From Paracoccaceae bacterium (GTDB lineage: Bacteria; Pseudomonadota; Alphaproteobacteria; Rhodobacterales; Rhodobacteraceae): 24,434 nucleotides of DNA. Positions 7,184 to 14,500 of this stretch are shown in pieces (position 1 is the first letter of the stretch; each line of letters starts with the position of its first letter). The notes below the pieces were generated by a model. That model had not been told where the DNA came from. It saw nothing but the letters and a program-made list of their open reading frames with translations, and did no database searches. The stretch is taken from NCBI GenBank assembly GCA_003250135.1, contig QKHF01000071.1, forward strand, positions 1 through 24,434, in the 5' to 3' direction. The position numbers and the translations under genes are program-made.

Positions 7184-7756
7184 ATGGTCGTCCTCAATCG
7201 CATCTACACCCGCACCGGCGACGCCGGAGAGACCGCGCTGGGCGACGGGTCGCGCGTGCCCAAGACCTCGCTGCGCGTCGCGGCCTATGGCACGGTGGAC
7301 GAGACCAACGCGACGCTGGGCCTCGCCCGCCTGCATGCGGAGGGGGAGATGGACGCCGCTCTCAGCCGCATCCAGAACGACCTTTTCGATCTGGGCGCCG
7401 ATCTCTGCCGCCCGCAGGCCGAAGGCGAGGAGACGGCCGAATATCCGCCGCTCCGCATGGCCGACGCGCAGGTCGAGCGGCTGGAGGCGGAAATCGACCG
7501 GATGAACGAGGCGCTCACGCCGCTGCGCTCCTTCGTGCTGCCGGGCGGGTCGGCGCTGGCCGCGCATCTGCATCTGTCGCGCACGGTTTCCCGCCGGGCC
7601 GAGCGGCTGGCGGTGGAGCTTGCCGCAGGCGAACCGGTGACCGCGGCGGCGGTGAAATACCTCAACCGGCTGTCCGATTGGCTGTTCGTCGCGTCGCGCA
7701 TCGCCAATGACGACGGGCGGGCCGACGTTTTGTGGACGCCGGGCGCGAACCGCTAA
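7184..7756 (+). CDS. pduO: PduO-type cob(I)alamin adenosyltransferase
   Basis: Transfers the adenosyl group of ATP to cob(I)alamin to make adenosylcobalamin, the cofactor of methylmalonyl-CoA and ethylmalonyl-CoA mutases. The 190-residue length is normal for the family. The ATP-binding N-terminus IYTRTGDAGETALGDGSRVPK is at about residues 7-27. The family motif VDETNATLG follows, and the C-terminal NRLSDWLFVASRIAND carries the conserved Arg and Asn. A ribosome site (AGGAGG) lies 7 bases before the ATG. It is cotranscribed with the HIG1-type gene and sits just upstream of etfBA, an order common in Rhodobacteraceae. Some annotations would name it cobO-like, but the fold is PduO and not CobA/CobO. 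Confidence 0.94.
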   Translation: MVVLNRIYTRTGDAGETALGDGSRVPKTSLRVAAYGTVDETNATLGLARLHAEGEMDAALSRIQNDLFDLGADLCRPQAEGEETAEYPPLRMADAQVERLEAEIDRMNEALTPLRSFVLPGGSALAAHLHLSRTVSRRAERLAVELAAGEPVTAAAVKYLNRLSDWLFVASRIANDDGRADVLWTPGANR

Positions 7757-7895
7757 CCACCTGCCAAAATTTCATACCATTCGACGGCGTGGGTCGTTTT
7801 CTTGCTGAACTTTCCCTTCGCCTCGCGATAGACACGTTCGGTCTGGATTCGGCGCTGGCGGCGCCGATGGGTTCCGAACTTGGGAGCTTTGCGCG
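7757..7895 (+). other. Intergenic leader upstream of etfB with a small hairpin
   Basis: This 139-base gap contains no gene. An inverted repeat TCGGCGC (7849-7855) / GCGCCGA (7861-7867) with a five-base loop lies about 28 bases before the etfB ATG. It has no T-tract and does not cover the ribosome site (GGGAG near 7884). I could not find a convincing sigma-70 promoter. TTGCTG at 7802 has no good -10 partner at 16-18 bases. Confidence 0.35.
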
Positions 7896-8651
7896 ATGAA
7901 AGTGCTTGTGCCTGTGAAACGGGTGATCGACTACAACATCAAGGTTCGGGTTAAGCCGGACGGGTCTGGCGTCGATCTTGCGAATGTGAAGATGTCGATG
8001 AACCCGTTCGACGAGATCGCGGTGGAAGAGGCGATCCGTCTGAAGGAAGCGGGCAAGGCGAGCGAGGTGATCGCGGTCTCGATCGGCGTCGCGAAGGCGC
8101 AGGAGACCTTGCGCACCGCGCTGGCGATGGGCGCGGACCGGGCGATCCTGATCGAGACGGCGGACGACGCGGACGTGGAGCCTCTGGCGGTGGCGAAGCT
8201 GCTGGCCAAGGTGGTGGCCGAGGAAGGCCCCGAGCTGGTGATCCTGGGCAAGCAGGCGATCGACAACGACATGAATGCGACCGGCCAGATGCTGGCGGCG
8301 CTGCTGGGCTGGAGCCAGGCGACCTTCGCCTCGGAGGTCGCGATCGTGGACGGCGCCGCGGCGGTGACGCGCGAGGTCGATGGCGGGCTGCAGACCATCA
8401 AGGTGACGCTGCCGGCGGTGGTGACCGCGGACCTGCGCCTCAACGAGCCGCGCTACGCGTCGCTGCCTAACATCATGAAGGCGAAGAAGAAGCCCTTGGA
8501 CGTGAAGCCGGTCGCCGAGTTCGGCGTCGACGTCGCGCCGCGCCTGACCACGCTGAAGGTCACGGAGCCGCCGGTGCGCGCGGCCGGGATCATCGTCGGC
8601 TCGGTCGATGAGCTGGTTGAGAAACTCAAGAACGAAGCGGGGGTGCTCTGA
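7896..8651 (+). CDS. etfB: Electron transfer flavoprotein beta subunit
   Basis: Small subunit of the soluble ETF heterodimer. It binds AMP and helps pass electrons from acyl-CoA and other dehydrogenases to ETF:quinone oxidoreductase. The 251 residues match the family length. The N-terminus MKVLVPVKRVIDYNIKVRVK and the NPFDEIAVEEAIRLKE segment are typical. The ETF-beta signature is in VTADLRLNEPRYASLPNIMKA (about residues 176-196). A GGGAG ribosome site precedes the ATG. The stop overlaps the etfA start as TGATG, ensuring balanced synthesis of the two subunits. Confidence 0.97.
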   Translation: MKVLVPVKRVIDYNIKVRVKPDGSGVDLANVKMSMNPFDEIAVEEAIRLKEAGKASEVIAVSIGVAKAQETLRTALAMGADRAILIETADDADVEPLAVAKLLAKVVAEEGPELVILGKQAIDNDMNATGQMLAALLGWSQATFASEVAIVDGAAAVTREVDGGLQTIKVTLPAVVTADLRLNEPRYASLPNIMKAKKKPLDVKPVAEFGVDVAPRLTTLKVTEPPVRAAGIIVGSVDELVEKLKNEAGVL

Positions 8652-9580
8652 TGGCCGTTCTCTTGCTCGCCAAGCACGACAACGCGTCGCTCAATGACGC
8701 GACCGCCAAGACCGTGACCGCCGCGAAGGCGATGGGCGGAGACATTCACGTCCTCGTCGCGGGCGAGGGCTGCGCCGCGGCGGCCGCGGCCGCCGCGACG
8801 CTCGACGGCGTTTCCAAGGTGATCCACGTGGAGGGGCCGGGCTACGGCCATCGTTTGGGAGAGCCGCTGGCCGACCTGGTGGTCTCGCTGGCGGGCGACT
8901 ATGAGCACATCGTGTTCCCGGCCACCACCAGCGGCAAGAACGTCGCCCCGCGGGTTGCGGCGCTTCTGGATGTGATGGTGATCTCGGACGTGATCGGGGT
9001 GAACGGCGCGGACGAGTTCGTGCGCCCGATCTACGCCGGCAACGCGATCCAGACGGTCAAGAGCGCGGACGCGAAGAAGGTCGCCACCGTGCGCGGGGCC
9101 AATTTCGAGAAGACCGGCGATCAGGCGGCCTGCCCGGTGGAGACCGGGGCGGCGGCGGCCGATCCGGGGCTTTCGGAGTGGATCGAGGACAAGGTGGCCG
9201 AAAGCGACCGGCCGGAGCTGACCTCGGCGCGGATCGTTATCTCGGGCGGGCGCGGCGTCGGCTCGGCGGAGAACTTCGCCATCATCGAGAAGCTGGCCGA
9301 CAAGCTGGGCGCCGCCGTGGGAGCAAGCCGGGCTGCGGTCGACTCGGGCTTCGCGCCCAATGACTGGCAGGTCGGCCAGACCGGCAAGGTGGTCGCGCCC
9401 GAGCTCTACATCGCGGTCGGCATCTCCGGCGCGATCCAGCACCTGGCGGGGATGAAGGACTCGAAGGTCATCGTCGCCATCAACAAGGACGAAGAAGCGC
9501 CCATCTTCCAGGTCGCCGATTACGGGCTCGTCGCAGATCTTTTTGAAGCGGTTCCCGCGCTGGAAGGCGCGCTGGGCTAA
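8651..9580 (+). CDS. etfA: Electron transfer flavoprotein alpha subunit
   Basis: FAD-binding large subunit of ETF, 309 residues. The N-terminal domain (MAVLLLAKHDNASLND...) resembles that of EtfB. The C-terminal FAD domain carries GGRGVGSAENF (about 198-208) and DSGFAPNDWQVGQTGKVVAP. The ETF-alpha signature SGAIQHLAGMKDSKVIVAIN is at about 258-277, followed by DEEAPIFQVADYGLVADL. The ATG overlaps the etfB stop by one base. The thiolase gene follows 55 bases downstream with no terminator between, so the ETF and thiolase are probably expressed together. Confidence 0.97.
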   Translation: MAVLLLAKHDNASLNDATAKTVTAAKAMGGDIHVLVAGEGCAAAAAAAATLDGVSKVIHVEGPGYGHRLGEPLADLVVSLAGDYEHIVFPATTSGKNVAPRVAALLDVMVISDVIGVNGADEFVRPIYAGNAIQTVKSADAKKVATVRGANFEKTGDQAACPVETGAAAADPGLSEWIEDKVAESDRPELTSARIVISGGRGVGSAENFAIIEKLADKLGAAVGASRAAVDSGFAPNDWQVGQTGKVVAPELYIAVGISGAIQHLAGMKDSKVIVAINKDEEAPIFQVADYGLVADLFEAVPALEGALG

Positions 9581-9635
9581 ACTGAACTATCTGAGGAGGG
9601 GGGGACAATCACCAACACCTTTGGAGGAGAGTGAC

Positions 9636-10814
9636 ATGTCCCGTAACGTTGTTATCGCCTCCGCCGTTCGCACTGCGATTGGCGGATTTAGCGGCTCGCT
9701 GGCAGGCGAGGCGCCCACAAGTCTGGCGGCGAAGGCCGCAAAAGAAGCCATCTCCCGCTCCGGCATCGGCGCGGACAAGATCGGCCAGACCGTCTTCGGC
9801 AATGTGATCCACACGGAGCCGAAGGACATGTACATCTCCCGCGTCGCCGCCATCGGCGCGGGCGTGCCTGAAACGTCGCCGGCGCTGACGCTGAACCGTC
9901 TTTGCGGCAGCGGATTGCAGGCGGTCGTGACCGCAGCCGAGGCGATCATGCTCGGCAACGCCGACGTCGCTCTGGCGGGCGGCGCCGAGAGCATGAGCCG
10001 CGGCGGCCATCTGCTGACCACCGCCCGGCATGGCATCAAGATGGGCGACACCGCCGCCATCGACATGATGGTCGGCGCGCTGACCGATCCCTTCGGCAAC
10101 GGCCATATGGGCATCACCGCCGAGAACATCGCCGAGCGCAACCAGATCAGCCGCGAGGCGCAGGACGCCTTCGCCCTCGAGTCTCACCACCGCGCGGAGA
10201 AGGCGATCACCGAAGGCCGGTTCGAGAGCCAGATCATGCCGGTCGAGGTGCGCAAGGGCCGCAACACGATCGAGTTCAAGACCGACGAGCACTATCGCCC
10301 GAACGCCAAGCTGGAGGATTTCTCCAAGCTGCGCCCCGCCTTCAAGAAGGACGGCGTGGTCACGGCGGGCAACGCCTCGGGCATCAATGACGGCGCCTCG
10401 GCGCTGGTTCTGGCCGAGGAAGGCGCGGCGTCGGGCGCGTCGCCGCTGGCGCGGATCGTGTCCTACGGCCTCGGCGGCGTTCCGCCCGAGGTGATGGGCC
10501 TCGGCCCGGTCCCGGCCACCAAGCTGGCGCTGGAGCGCGCGGGCCTCAGCGTGTCCGACCTCGACGTGGTGGAGTCCAACGAGGCGTTTGCAGCGCAGGC
10601 CTGCGCCGTCAGCCAGCAGCTGGGCCTGCCCTCGGACATCGTCAACCCGAATGGCGGCGCGATCGCGCTGGGCCACCCGATCGGCGCCTCCGGCGCGATC
10701 ATCCTGACCAAGCTGCTCTATGAGCTGAAGCGCATCGACGGCCGGTATGGCCTGGCGACCATGTGCATCGGCGGCGGCCAGGGCATCGCGGTGATCGTCG
10801 AGAACATCCGCTAG
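9636..10814 (+). CDS. bktB: Acetyl-CoA C-acyltransferase (BktB-like beta-ketothiolase)
   Basis: Condenses two acetyl-CoA (or acetyl-CoA with a longer acyl-CoA) or cleaves 3-ketoacyl-CoA. The 392-residue length is normal. Nucleophile Cys90 is in NRLCGSGLQAV, His347 in GGAIALGHPIGASG and the second Cys377 in MCIGGGQG. The segments FGNVIHTEPKDMYISRVAA and ADVALAGGAESMSR resemble BktB of Cupriavidus more than PhaA; this is from memory and not from an alignment. The start at 9636 is fixed by the ribosome site GGAGGA seven bases upstream; an in-frame ATG at 9543 lies inside etfA. It is followed by a terminator. Its position between etfA and hbd is unusual for this neighbourhood as I recall it. Confidence 0.92.
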   Translation: MSRNVVIASAVRTAIGGFSGSLAGEAPTSLAAKAAKEAISRSGIGADKIGQTVFGNVIHTEPKDMYISRVAAIGAGVPETSPALTLNRLCGSGLQAVVTAAEAIMLGNADVALAGGAESMSRGGHLLTTARHGIKMGDTAAIDMMVGALTDPFGNGHMGITAENIAERNQISREAQDAFALESHHRAEKAITEGRFESQIMPVEVRKGRNTIEFKTDEHYRPNAKLEDFSKLRPAFKKDGVVTAGNASGINDGASALVLAEEGAASGASPLARIVSYGLGGVPPEVMGLGPVPATKLALERAGLSVSDLDVVESNEAFAAQACAVSQQLGLPSDIVNPNGGAIALGHPIGASGAIILTKLLYELKRIDGRYGLATMCIGGGQGIAVIVENIR

Positions 10815-10856
10815 GGCGCCCGGATCCGCGCTTTCGCGCGGTCAGACGCCGAATTG

Positions 10857-10883
10857 CGCCCCGCCTCTCCGGCGGGGCGTTTT
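10857..10883 (+). terminator. Intrinsic terminator after the thiolase gene
   Basis: A 9-bp perfect stem CGCCCCGCC (10857-10865) / GGCGGGGCG (10871-10879) with a five-base loop, followed by TTTT. It lies 42 bases past the thiolase stop and closes the etfB-etfA-thiolase unit before the hbd promoter. Confidence 0.9.
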
Positions 10884-10889
10884 ACCTTC

Positions 10890-10917
10890 TTGCCAGAACG
10901 CCGCCGCCGCATATACT
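10890..10917 (+). promoter_or_regulatory. Predicted hbd promoter
   Basis: TTGCCA (10890-10895, five of six to TTGACA), a 16-base spacer and TATACT (10912-10917, five of six to TATAAT). It lies just after the terminator, so hbd appears to have its own promoter. The start is expected near 10924, giving a leader of about 85 bases. Confidence 0.6.
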
Positions 10918-10920
10918 TAT

Positions 10921-10951
10921 GTTGCACCGCACAATAAAAGCCGTGTGCAAC
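10921..10951 (+). promoter_or_regulatory. Inverted repeat at the hbd transcription start, candidate operator
   Basis: GTTGCAC (10921-10927) and GTGCAAC (10945-10951) form a 7-bp inverted repeat with 17 bases between the arms. The left arm continues as TTGC-ACC-GCAC, which resembles the TGC-N3-GCA half-site arrangement reported for PhaR-type regulators of polyhydroxybutyrate genes. It covers the predicted transcription start. The link to PhaR is an inference. Confidence 0.4.
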
Positions 10952-11009
10952 GCGCGGCGCTATGATATTGGAACGAACGGCGCCGCGGCGCGAGGCTGGG
11001 GAGATGGGT

Positions 11010-11885
11010 ATGAACATTCAATCGGTTGGCGTTGTCGGCGCCGGTCAGATGGGCAACGGCATCGCCCATGTCTTCGCCCTCGCCGGCTATGACGTGCGCC
11101 TCAACGACCGCGACGCAGAGCAGCTCGACCGCGCGCTCGAGCGGATCGAAAAGAACATGTCCCGTCAGGTCTCGAAGGGGCTGATCACGGAGGCGGACAA
11201 GGCCGACGCGCTGGCCCTGATCAAGAAGACGCCCGACATCGCCGAGGCGGCCCATGTCGATCTCCTGATCGAATCCGCCACCGAGCGCGAGGACGTCAAG
11301 ATGGCGATCTTCGCGGCCGCCCAGCCGCACCTGAAGCCCGAGACGATCCTGGCCACCAACACCTCCTCGATCTCCATCACCCGGCTGGCGGCGCGAACCG
11401 ACCGGCCCGAGCGGTTCATGGGGTTCCACTTCATGAACCCGGTTCCGGTGATGCAGCTGGTGGAGCTGATCCGCGGCATCGCCACCGACGAGGCGACGTT
11501 CGATGCGCTGAAGAAGGTGGTCGTGCAGATCGGCAAGACCGCCGCCTACGCCGAGGATTTTCCCGCCTTCATCGTCAACCGCATCCTGCTGCCGATGATC
11601 AACGAGGCGATCTATACGCTCTACGAGGGCGTCGGCGGCGTGGAGGCGATCGACACCTCGATGAAGCTGGGCGCGAACCACCCGATGGGTCCGCTGGAGC
11701 TGGCCGATTTCATCGGCCTAGATACGTGCCTGGCGATCATGCAGGTGCTGCATGACGGGCTGGCGGACACCAAGTACCGCCCCTGCCCGCTGTTGGTGAA
11801 ATATGTCGAGGCCGGTTGGCTGGGCCGCAAGGCCGGGCGCGGCTTCTACGATTATCGCTCGGGAGACCCGGTCCCGACGCGCTGA
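11010..11885 (+). CDS. hbd: 3-hydroxybutyryl-CoA dehydrogenase
   Basis: NAD(P)-dependent oxidation/reduction between 3-hydroxybutyryl-CoA and acetoacetyl-CoA, serving beta-oxidation, C4 metabolism and acetyl-CoA assimilation. The 291-residue length is typical of the stand-alone enzyme. The Rossmann motif GAGQMG is at residues 10-15. Catalytic residues expected from the family are present: Ser119/120 in NTSSIS, His140 in GFHFMNPVPVM, Glu152 in VELIRG and Asn190 in FIVNRILLPMINEA. ATG 11010 is preferred over ATG 11004 because GGGGAG lies six bases before it and the protein then begins MNIQSVGVVGAG, as usual. It has its own promoter and probably its own transcript. Confidence 0.95.
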   Translation: MNIQSVGVVGAGQMGNGIAHVFALAGYDVRLNDRDAEQLDRALERIEKNMSRQVSKGLITEADKADALALIKKTPDIAEAAHVDLLIESATEREDVKMAIFAAAQPHLKPETILATNTSSISITRLAARTDRPERFMGFHFMNPVPVMQLVELIRGIATDEATFDALKKVVVQIGKTAAYAEDFPAFIVNRILLPMINEAIYTLYEGVGGVEAIDTSMKLGANHPMGPLELADFIGLDTCLAIMQVLHDGLADTKYRPCPLLVKYVEAGWLGRKAGRGFYDYRSGDPVPTR

Positions 11886-11904
11886 GCGCGCCCGGGCGGC
11901 GCGC
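11886..11904. terminator. Hairpin between convergent hbd and the secreted-protein gene
   Basis: GCGCGCC (11886-11892) and GGCGCGC (11898-11904) form a 7-bp stem with a five-base loop directly after the hbd stop and 9 bases from the stop of the convergent gene. There is no T-tract on either strand, so it would be at best a non-canonical bidirectional terminator. Confidence 0.35.
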
Positions 11905-11912
11905 GGTCTCCG

Positions 11913-12356
11913 CTATTTCCAGAGCCGCGCGATGCGCAGATAGACCGCCGCCTGGTGATAGACCATGCGGCGGCAGGCCTCCCGGAACTTCGCGACCTCC
12001 GAGACGCAGTGCTCCGTGATGTCGCCCGTGATCGACGCCTGAACCTGTTTCGCCGTCGCACTGCCGATGCGGGCCAACTCGTCATCCACCGCCGTGCGCC
12101 AGAAATCCACCTCTTGCGGCAGACACTCCGTCATCTGCGAGGAATAGTTCGTCTTGCAGATCGCGACATAGGGGTGAAAGCAGTCCGCGGCGGCGACCTT
12201 GTTTCCGCGCTTGTTGCGGATGCAGGCGTCGACCTTGGAAAGATCCGGACGAGGCATGACGAAAGCGTCACGAGCCATGGTCGGTTGAGCGGCGAAGAAG
12301 GCTGAAAGAAGAACGGCCAATACAACCAGGCCGGACGCCAATTTTACTTTACTCAC
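11913..12356 (-). CDS. Secreted six-cysteine protein of unknown function
   Basis: I do not recognise this 147-residue protein with confidence. A signal peptide is clear: positive SKVK, then a hydrophobic stretch to about residue 23, with a likely cleavage after residue 28 (PTMA-RD). The mature protein contains six cysteines (45, 59, 67, 78, 117, 128), an even number that suggests three disulfides in the periplasm. The segment from C67 to C78 followed by QEVDFW and FREAC has a distant look of the LprI/DUF1311 lysozyme-inhibitor-like pattern, but this is weak. The GTG start overlaps the stop of the upstream thioredoxin gene as TAGTG, so translation is coupled to a thiol-active partner. Confidence 0.75.
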   Translation of the reverse strand: MSKVKLASGLVVLAVLLSAFFAAQPTMARDAFVMPRPDLSKVDACIRNKRGNKVAAADCFHPYVAICKTNYSSQMTECLPQEVDFWRTAVDDELARIGSATAKQVQASITGDITEHCVSEVAKFREACRRMVYHQAAVYLRIARLWK

Positions 12357-12979
12357 TAGGGCGCCTCACTTGTCATTTCGATTACACGACGCAACAGTTC
12401 TACAGCTTCGATTGAATCCCATTCCGCGCCGCCGGTCAAGCGCGCGATCTCCCGGCCCTGACGATCCAGAATCAGGACCACCGGATAGCCGATCACCCGA
12501 GAGGCGCGGGCCAGCGTCGCGCGGGGATCGTGATAGAGGGTGAGGTCGCCGACCCCGATCTCGTCGAAGAACTTCTGCGACTGCTCCGCCGTGCGGTCGG
12601 AGGAGATCGCGGCGACGGTGAAATCCGGCCCGCCCAGCTCGGCTTGCAGATTGTCCAGCGTCGGCATTTCCTTGCGGCAGGGCGCGCACCATGTCGCCCA
12701 GAAATTGACCAAGACGACCTTTCCTTCGAAGGCGCTGTAATCCATCGGGTTCCCGGCCGCGTCGGTGAAGCCGACGGAAGGGGCGGTACGCGGCGCGTCG
12801 TGGATCACCAGAGTCGCCATCTGGCCCGTGCGCATGGCCTTCAACGCCTCCAATTCCGCCGCATCCATCCCTTCGGCGTTTGCGCCCGAAGCCGCCGCGC
12901 CGTATAGCAATGCGGCCAACAGAAGGGGCGCGCGGGACGAGATGAGCGAAGAGACCGAAAGCAAGGGCGCGAACGCCAT
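12356..12979 (-). CDS. TlpA-like periplasmic thiol:disulfide oxidoreductase
   Basis: A 207-residue membrane-anchored or exported thioredoxin-fold protein of the TlpA/ResA/AhpC-TSA group. A hydrophobic signal (PLLLAALLYGAAASGANA, about residues 18-35) precedes the thioredoxin domain. The redox motif WCAPC has Cys98 and Cys101 in VNFWATWCAPCRKEMP, and the cis-Pro region is GYPVVLILD. The start is uncertain. ATG 12979 lies 38 bases inside argH, and no ribosome site is evident, so a non-ATG start nearer the signal peptide (for example TTG at 12964) is possible. It is followed by the coupled six-cysteine gene, which makes that protein a candidate substrate. A role in cytochrome c maturation is possible from the family but not shown. 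Confidence 0.88.
   Translation of the reverse strand: MAFAPLLSVSSLISSRAPLLLAALLYGAAASGANAEGMDAAELEALKAMRTGQMATLVIHDAPRTAPSVGFTDAAGNPMDYSAFEGKVVLVNFWATWCAPCRKEMPTLDNLQAELGGPDFTVAAISSDRTAEQSQKFFDEIGVGDLTLYHDPRATLARASRVIGYPVVLILDRQGREIARLTGGAEWDSIEAVELLRRVIEMTSEAP
12880..12908 (+). promoter_or_regulatory. Possible argH promoter inside the tlpA signal-peptide coding region
   Basis: TTGCGC (12880-12885, four of six), a 17-base spacer and TATAGC (12903-12908, four of six). The expected start near 12915 gives a leader of about 27 bases before the argH ATG at 12942. It lies within tlpA coding sequence on the other strand. Confidence 0.35.
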
Positions 12980-14345
12980 GTGGGGCGGCCGCTTCGCGGC
13001 GGGGCCCGACGAGGTGATGGAGGCGATCAACGCCTCGATCGACTTCGACAAAAGGCTGGCGATGCAGGACATCCGCGGCTCCCGCGCTCATGCGAAAATG
13101 CTGGCTCAGCAGGGTATAATCACCGAAGCCGACGCAGGCGAGATCGACAAGGGTCTTCTCACGGTCTTGTCAGAGATCGAGGCGGGAAAGTTTCAGTTCT
13201 CCAAGGCGCTGGAGGACATTCACATGAACGTCGAAGCGCGGCTGCGCGAGCTGATCGGCGACGCCGCCGGGCGGCTGCACACCGCGCGGTCGCGGAACGA
13301 TCAGGTGGCGACCGACTTCCGGCTGTGGGTGCGGGACCGCATCGACGAGGCCGACGCGGCGCTGACCGGGCTGATCGGCGCACTATTGGACCAGGCCGAG
13401 GCCGGGGCCGATACGGTCATGCCCGGCTTCACCCATCTGCAGACCGCCCAACCGGTGACCTGGGGCCACCACATGATGGCCTATGTGGAGATGTTCGGCC
13501 GCGACCGCAGCCGATTCCGGGACGCGCGGGCGCGGATGAACGAATGCCCGCTGGGCGCGGCGGCGCTTGCGGGAACCTCCTTCCCCATCGACCGGCAGGC
13601 GACGGCGGCGGCGCTCGGCTTCGACCGGCCTGCGGCGAACTCTCTGGACGCTGTCAGCGACCGGGATTTCGCACTGGAGTTCCTGTCTTGCGCGACCATG
13701 ACGGCCGGGCATCTGTCGCGCATGGCCGAAGAACTGGTGATCTGGTCCTCGGCGCAGTTCCGCTTCGTGACCATCTCGGACCGGTTCTCCACCGGCTCCT
13801 CGATCATGCCGCAGAAGCGGAACCCGGACGCGGCCGAACTGATCCGCGCCAAGATCGGGCGCATCTTCGGCGCGCAGGCGACGCTGACCATGGTGATGAA
13901 GGGGCTGCCGCTGGCCTATTCCAAGGACATGCAGGAGGACAAGGAGCCGGTGTTCGACGCCGCCGACAGCCTCGGCATCGCGCTGGCGGCGATGACCGGC
14001 ATGATCGCGGACCTGACGCCGAACCCGGAAAAGCTGAGGGGCGCGGCGGGCTCGGGTTTTTCGACCGCGACGGACCTTGCGGACTGGCTGGTGCGCGAGG
14101 CGAACATCCCATTCCGCGACGCCCACCACATCACCGGAACGCTGGTGAAGATGGCCGAGGACCGGGGCTGCGACCTGCCCGACCTGACGCTTGCAGACAT
14201 GCAGGGCGTGGACTCCCGTATCGAGCCGTCGGTGTTCGACGTTCTGGGCGTCGACAATTCCGTGGCCAGCCGGACGTCCTATGGCGGAACCGCGCCCGCC
14301 CGAGTGCGCGAACAGATCGCCCGCTGGCGGGAGCAACTCGCATGA
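12942..14345 (+). CDS. argH: Argininosuccinate lyase
   Basis: Splits argininosuccinate into arginine and fumarate, the last step of arginine synthesis; homotetramer of the fumarase/aspartase superfamily. The 467 residues are normal. N-terminal MWGGRFAAGPDEVMEAINAS (13-32) is the usual ArgH opening. The three conserved regions are HTARSRNDQVATD (113-125), THLQTAQPVTWGHH (164-177, with the catalytic His) and GSSIMPQKRNPDAAEL (285-300, with the mobile-loop Ser). The start at 12942 (MSEETESKGANA) overlaps tlpA by 38 bases; a start at 12978 (MWGGRF) would make the two ATGs share the palindrome CATG. The stop overlaps the next gene as ATGA. Confidence 0.97.
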   Translation: MSEETESKGANAMWGGRFAAGPDEVMEAINASIDFDKRLAMQDIRGSRAHAKMLAQQGIITEADAGEIDKGLLTVLSEIEAGKFQFSKALEDIHMNVEARLRELIGDAAGRLHTARSRNDQVATDFRLWVRDRIDEADAALTGLIGALLDQAEAGADTVMPGFTHLQTAQPVTWGHHMMAYVEMFGRDRSRFRDARARMNECPLGAAALAGTSFPIDRQATAAALGFDRPAANSLDAVSDRDFALEFLSCATMTAGHLSRMAEELVIWSSAQFRFVTISDRFSTGSSIMPQKRNPDAAELIRAKIGRIFGAQATLTMVMKGLPLAYSKDMQEDKEPVFDAADSLGIALAAMTGMIADLTPNPEKLRGAAGSGFSTATDLADWLVREANIPFRDAHHITGTLVKMAEDRGCDLPDLTLADMQGVDSRIEPSVFDVLGVDNSVASRTSYGGTAPARVREQIARWREQLA

Positions 14346-14488
14346 TCAAGACCCTTCCCTTGGCCGCGCTGCTGATCGCAGCGCTGGCGCTCTCGGCCTG
14401 TGGGCGGCGCGCGGACCTCGAGGACCTGACGCCGGTGACGGACCAGCCAGCGGCGGCGGACTCCGCACAGACCGCTCCGGCGCAGTAA
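14342..14488 (+). CDS. Small LptM-like lipoprotein
   Basis: A 48-residue lipoprotein precursor. A short basic start (MIK), a hydrophobic core and the lipobox LSAC give lipidated Cys20, followed by GRRADLEDLTPVTDQPAAAD and an Ala/Gln tail. Its position between argH and lysA and the C-G-x-x-x-x-L start of the mature part match the LptM/YifL family, which supports disulfide maturation of the LptD outer-membrane LPS transporter in E. coli. The usual CGQKGPL core is changed here to CGRRADL, so the assignment rests mostly on size, lipobox and context. The ATG overlaps the argH stop (ATGA), so it is translationally coupled. Outer-membrane sorting is expected. Confidence 0.78.
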   Translation: MIKTLPLAALLIAALALSACGRRADLEDLTPVTDQPAAADSAQTAPAQ

Positions 14489-14500
14489 CAGGCCCCGGCC

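Noticed and set aside
7849..7867. Terminator or riboswitch in the etfB leader
   Set aside because: Only a 7-bp stem without T-tract; it does not cover the ribosome site and no known riboswitch core, including a cobalamin box, was recognised.
9543..9635. Longer N-terminus for the thiolase (31 extra residues)
   Set aside because: The extension overlaps the end of etfA, and the strong ribosome site directly precedes the ATG at 9636, where thiolases normally begin.
9609..10676. A long minus-strand frame opposite the thiolase
   Set aside because: Antisense shadow of a well-conserved thiolase with all catalytic motifs in the other strand.
12980..14488. A 502-residue open frame overlapping argH in another frame
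   Set aside because: Arg/Gly-rich shadow of argH. Only its last 48 codons (from 14342) are a real gene, the small lipoprotein.
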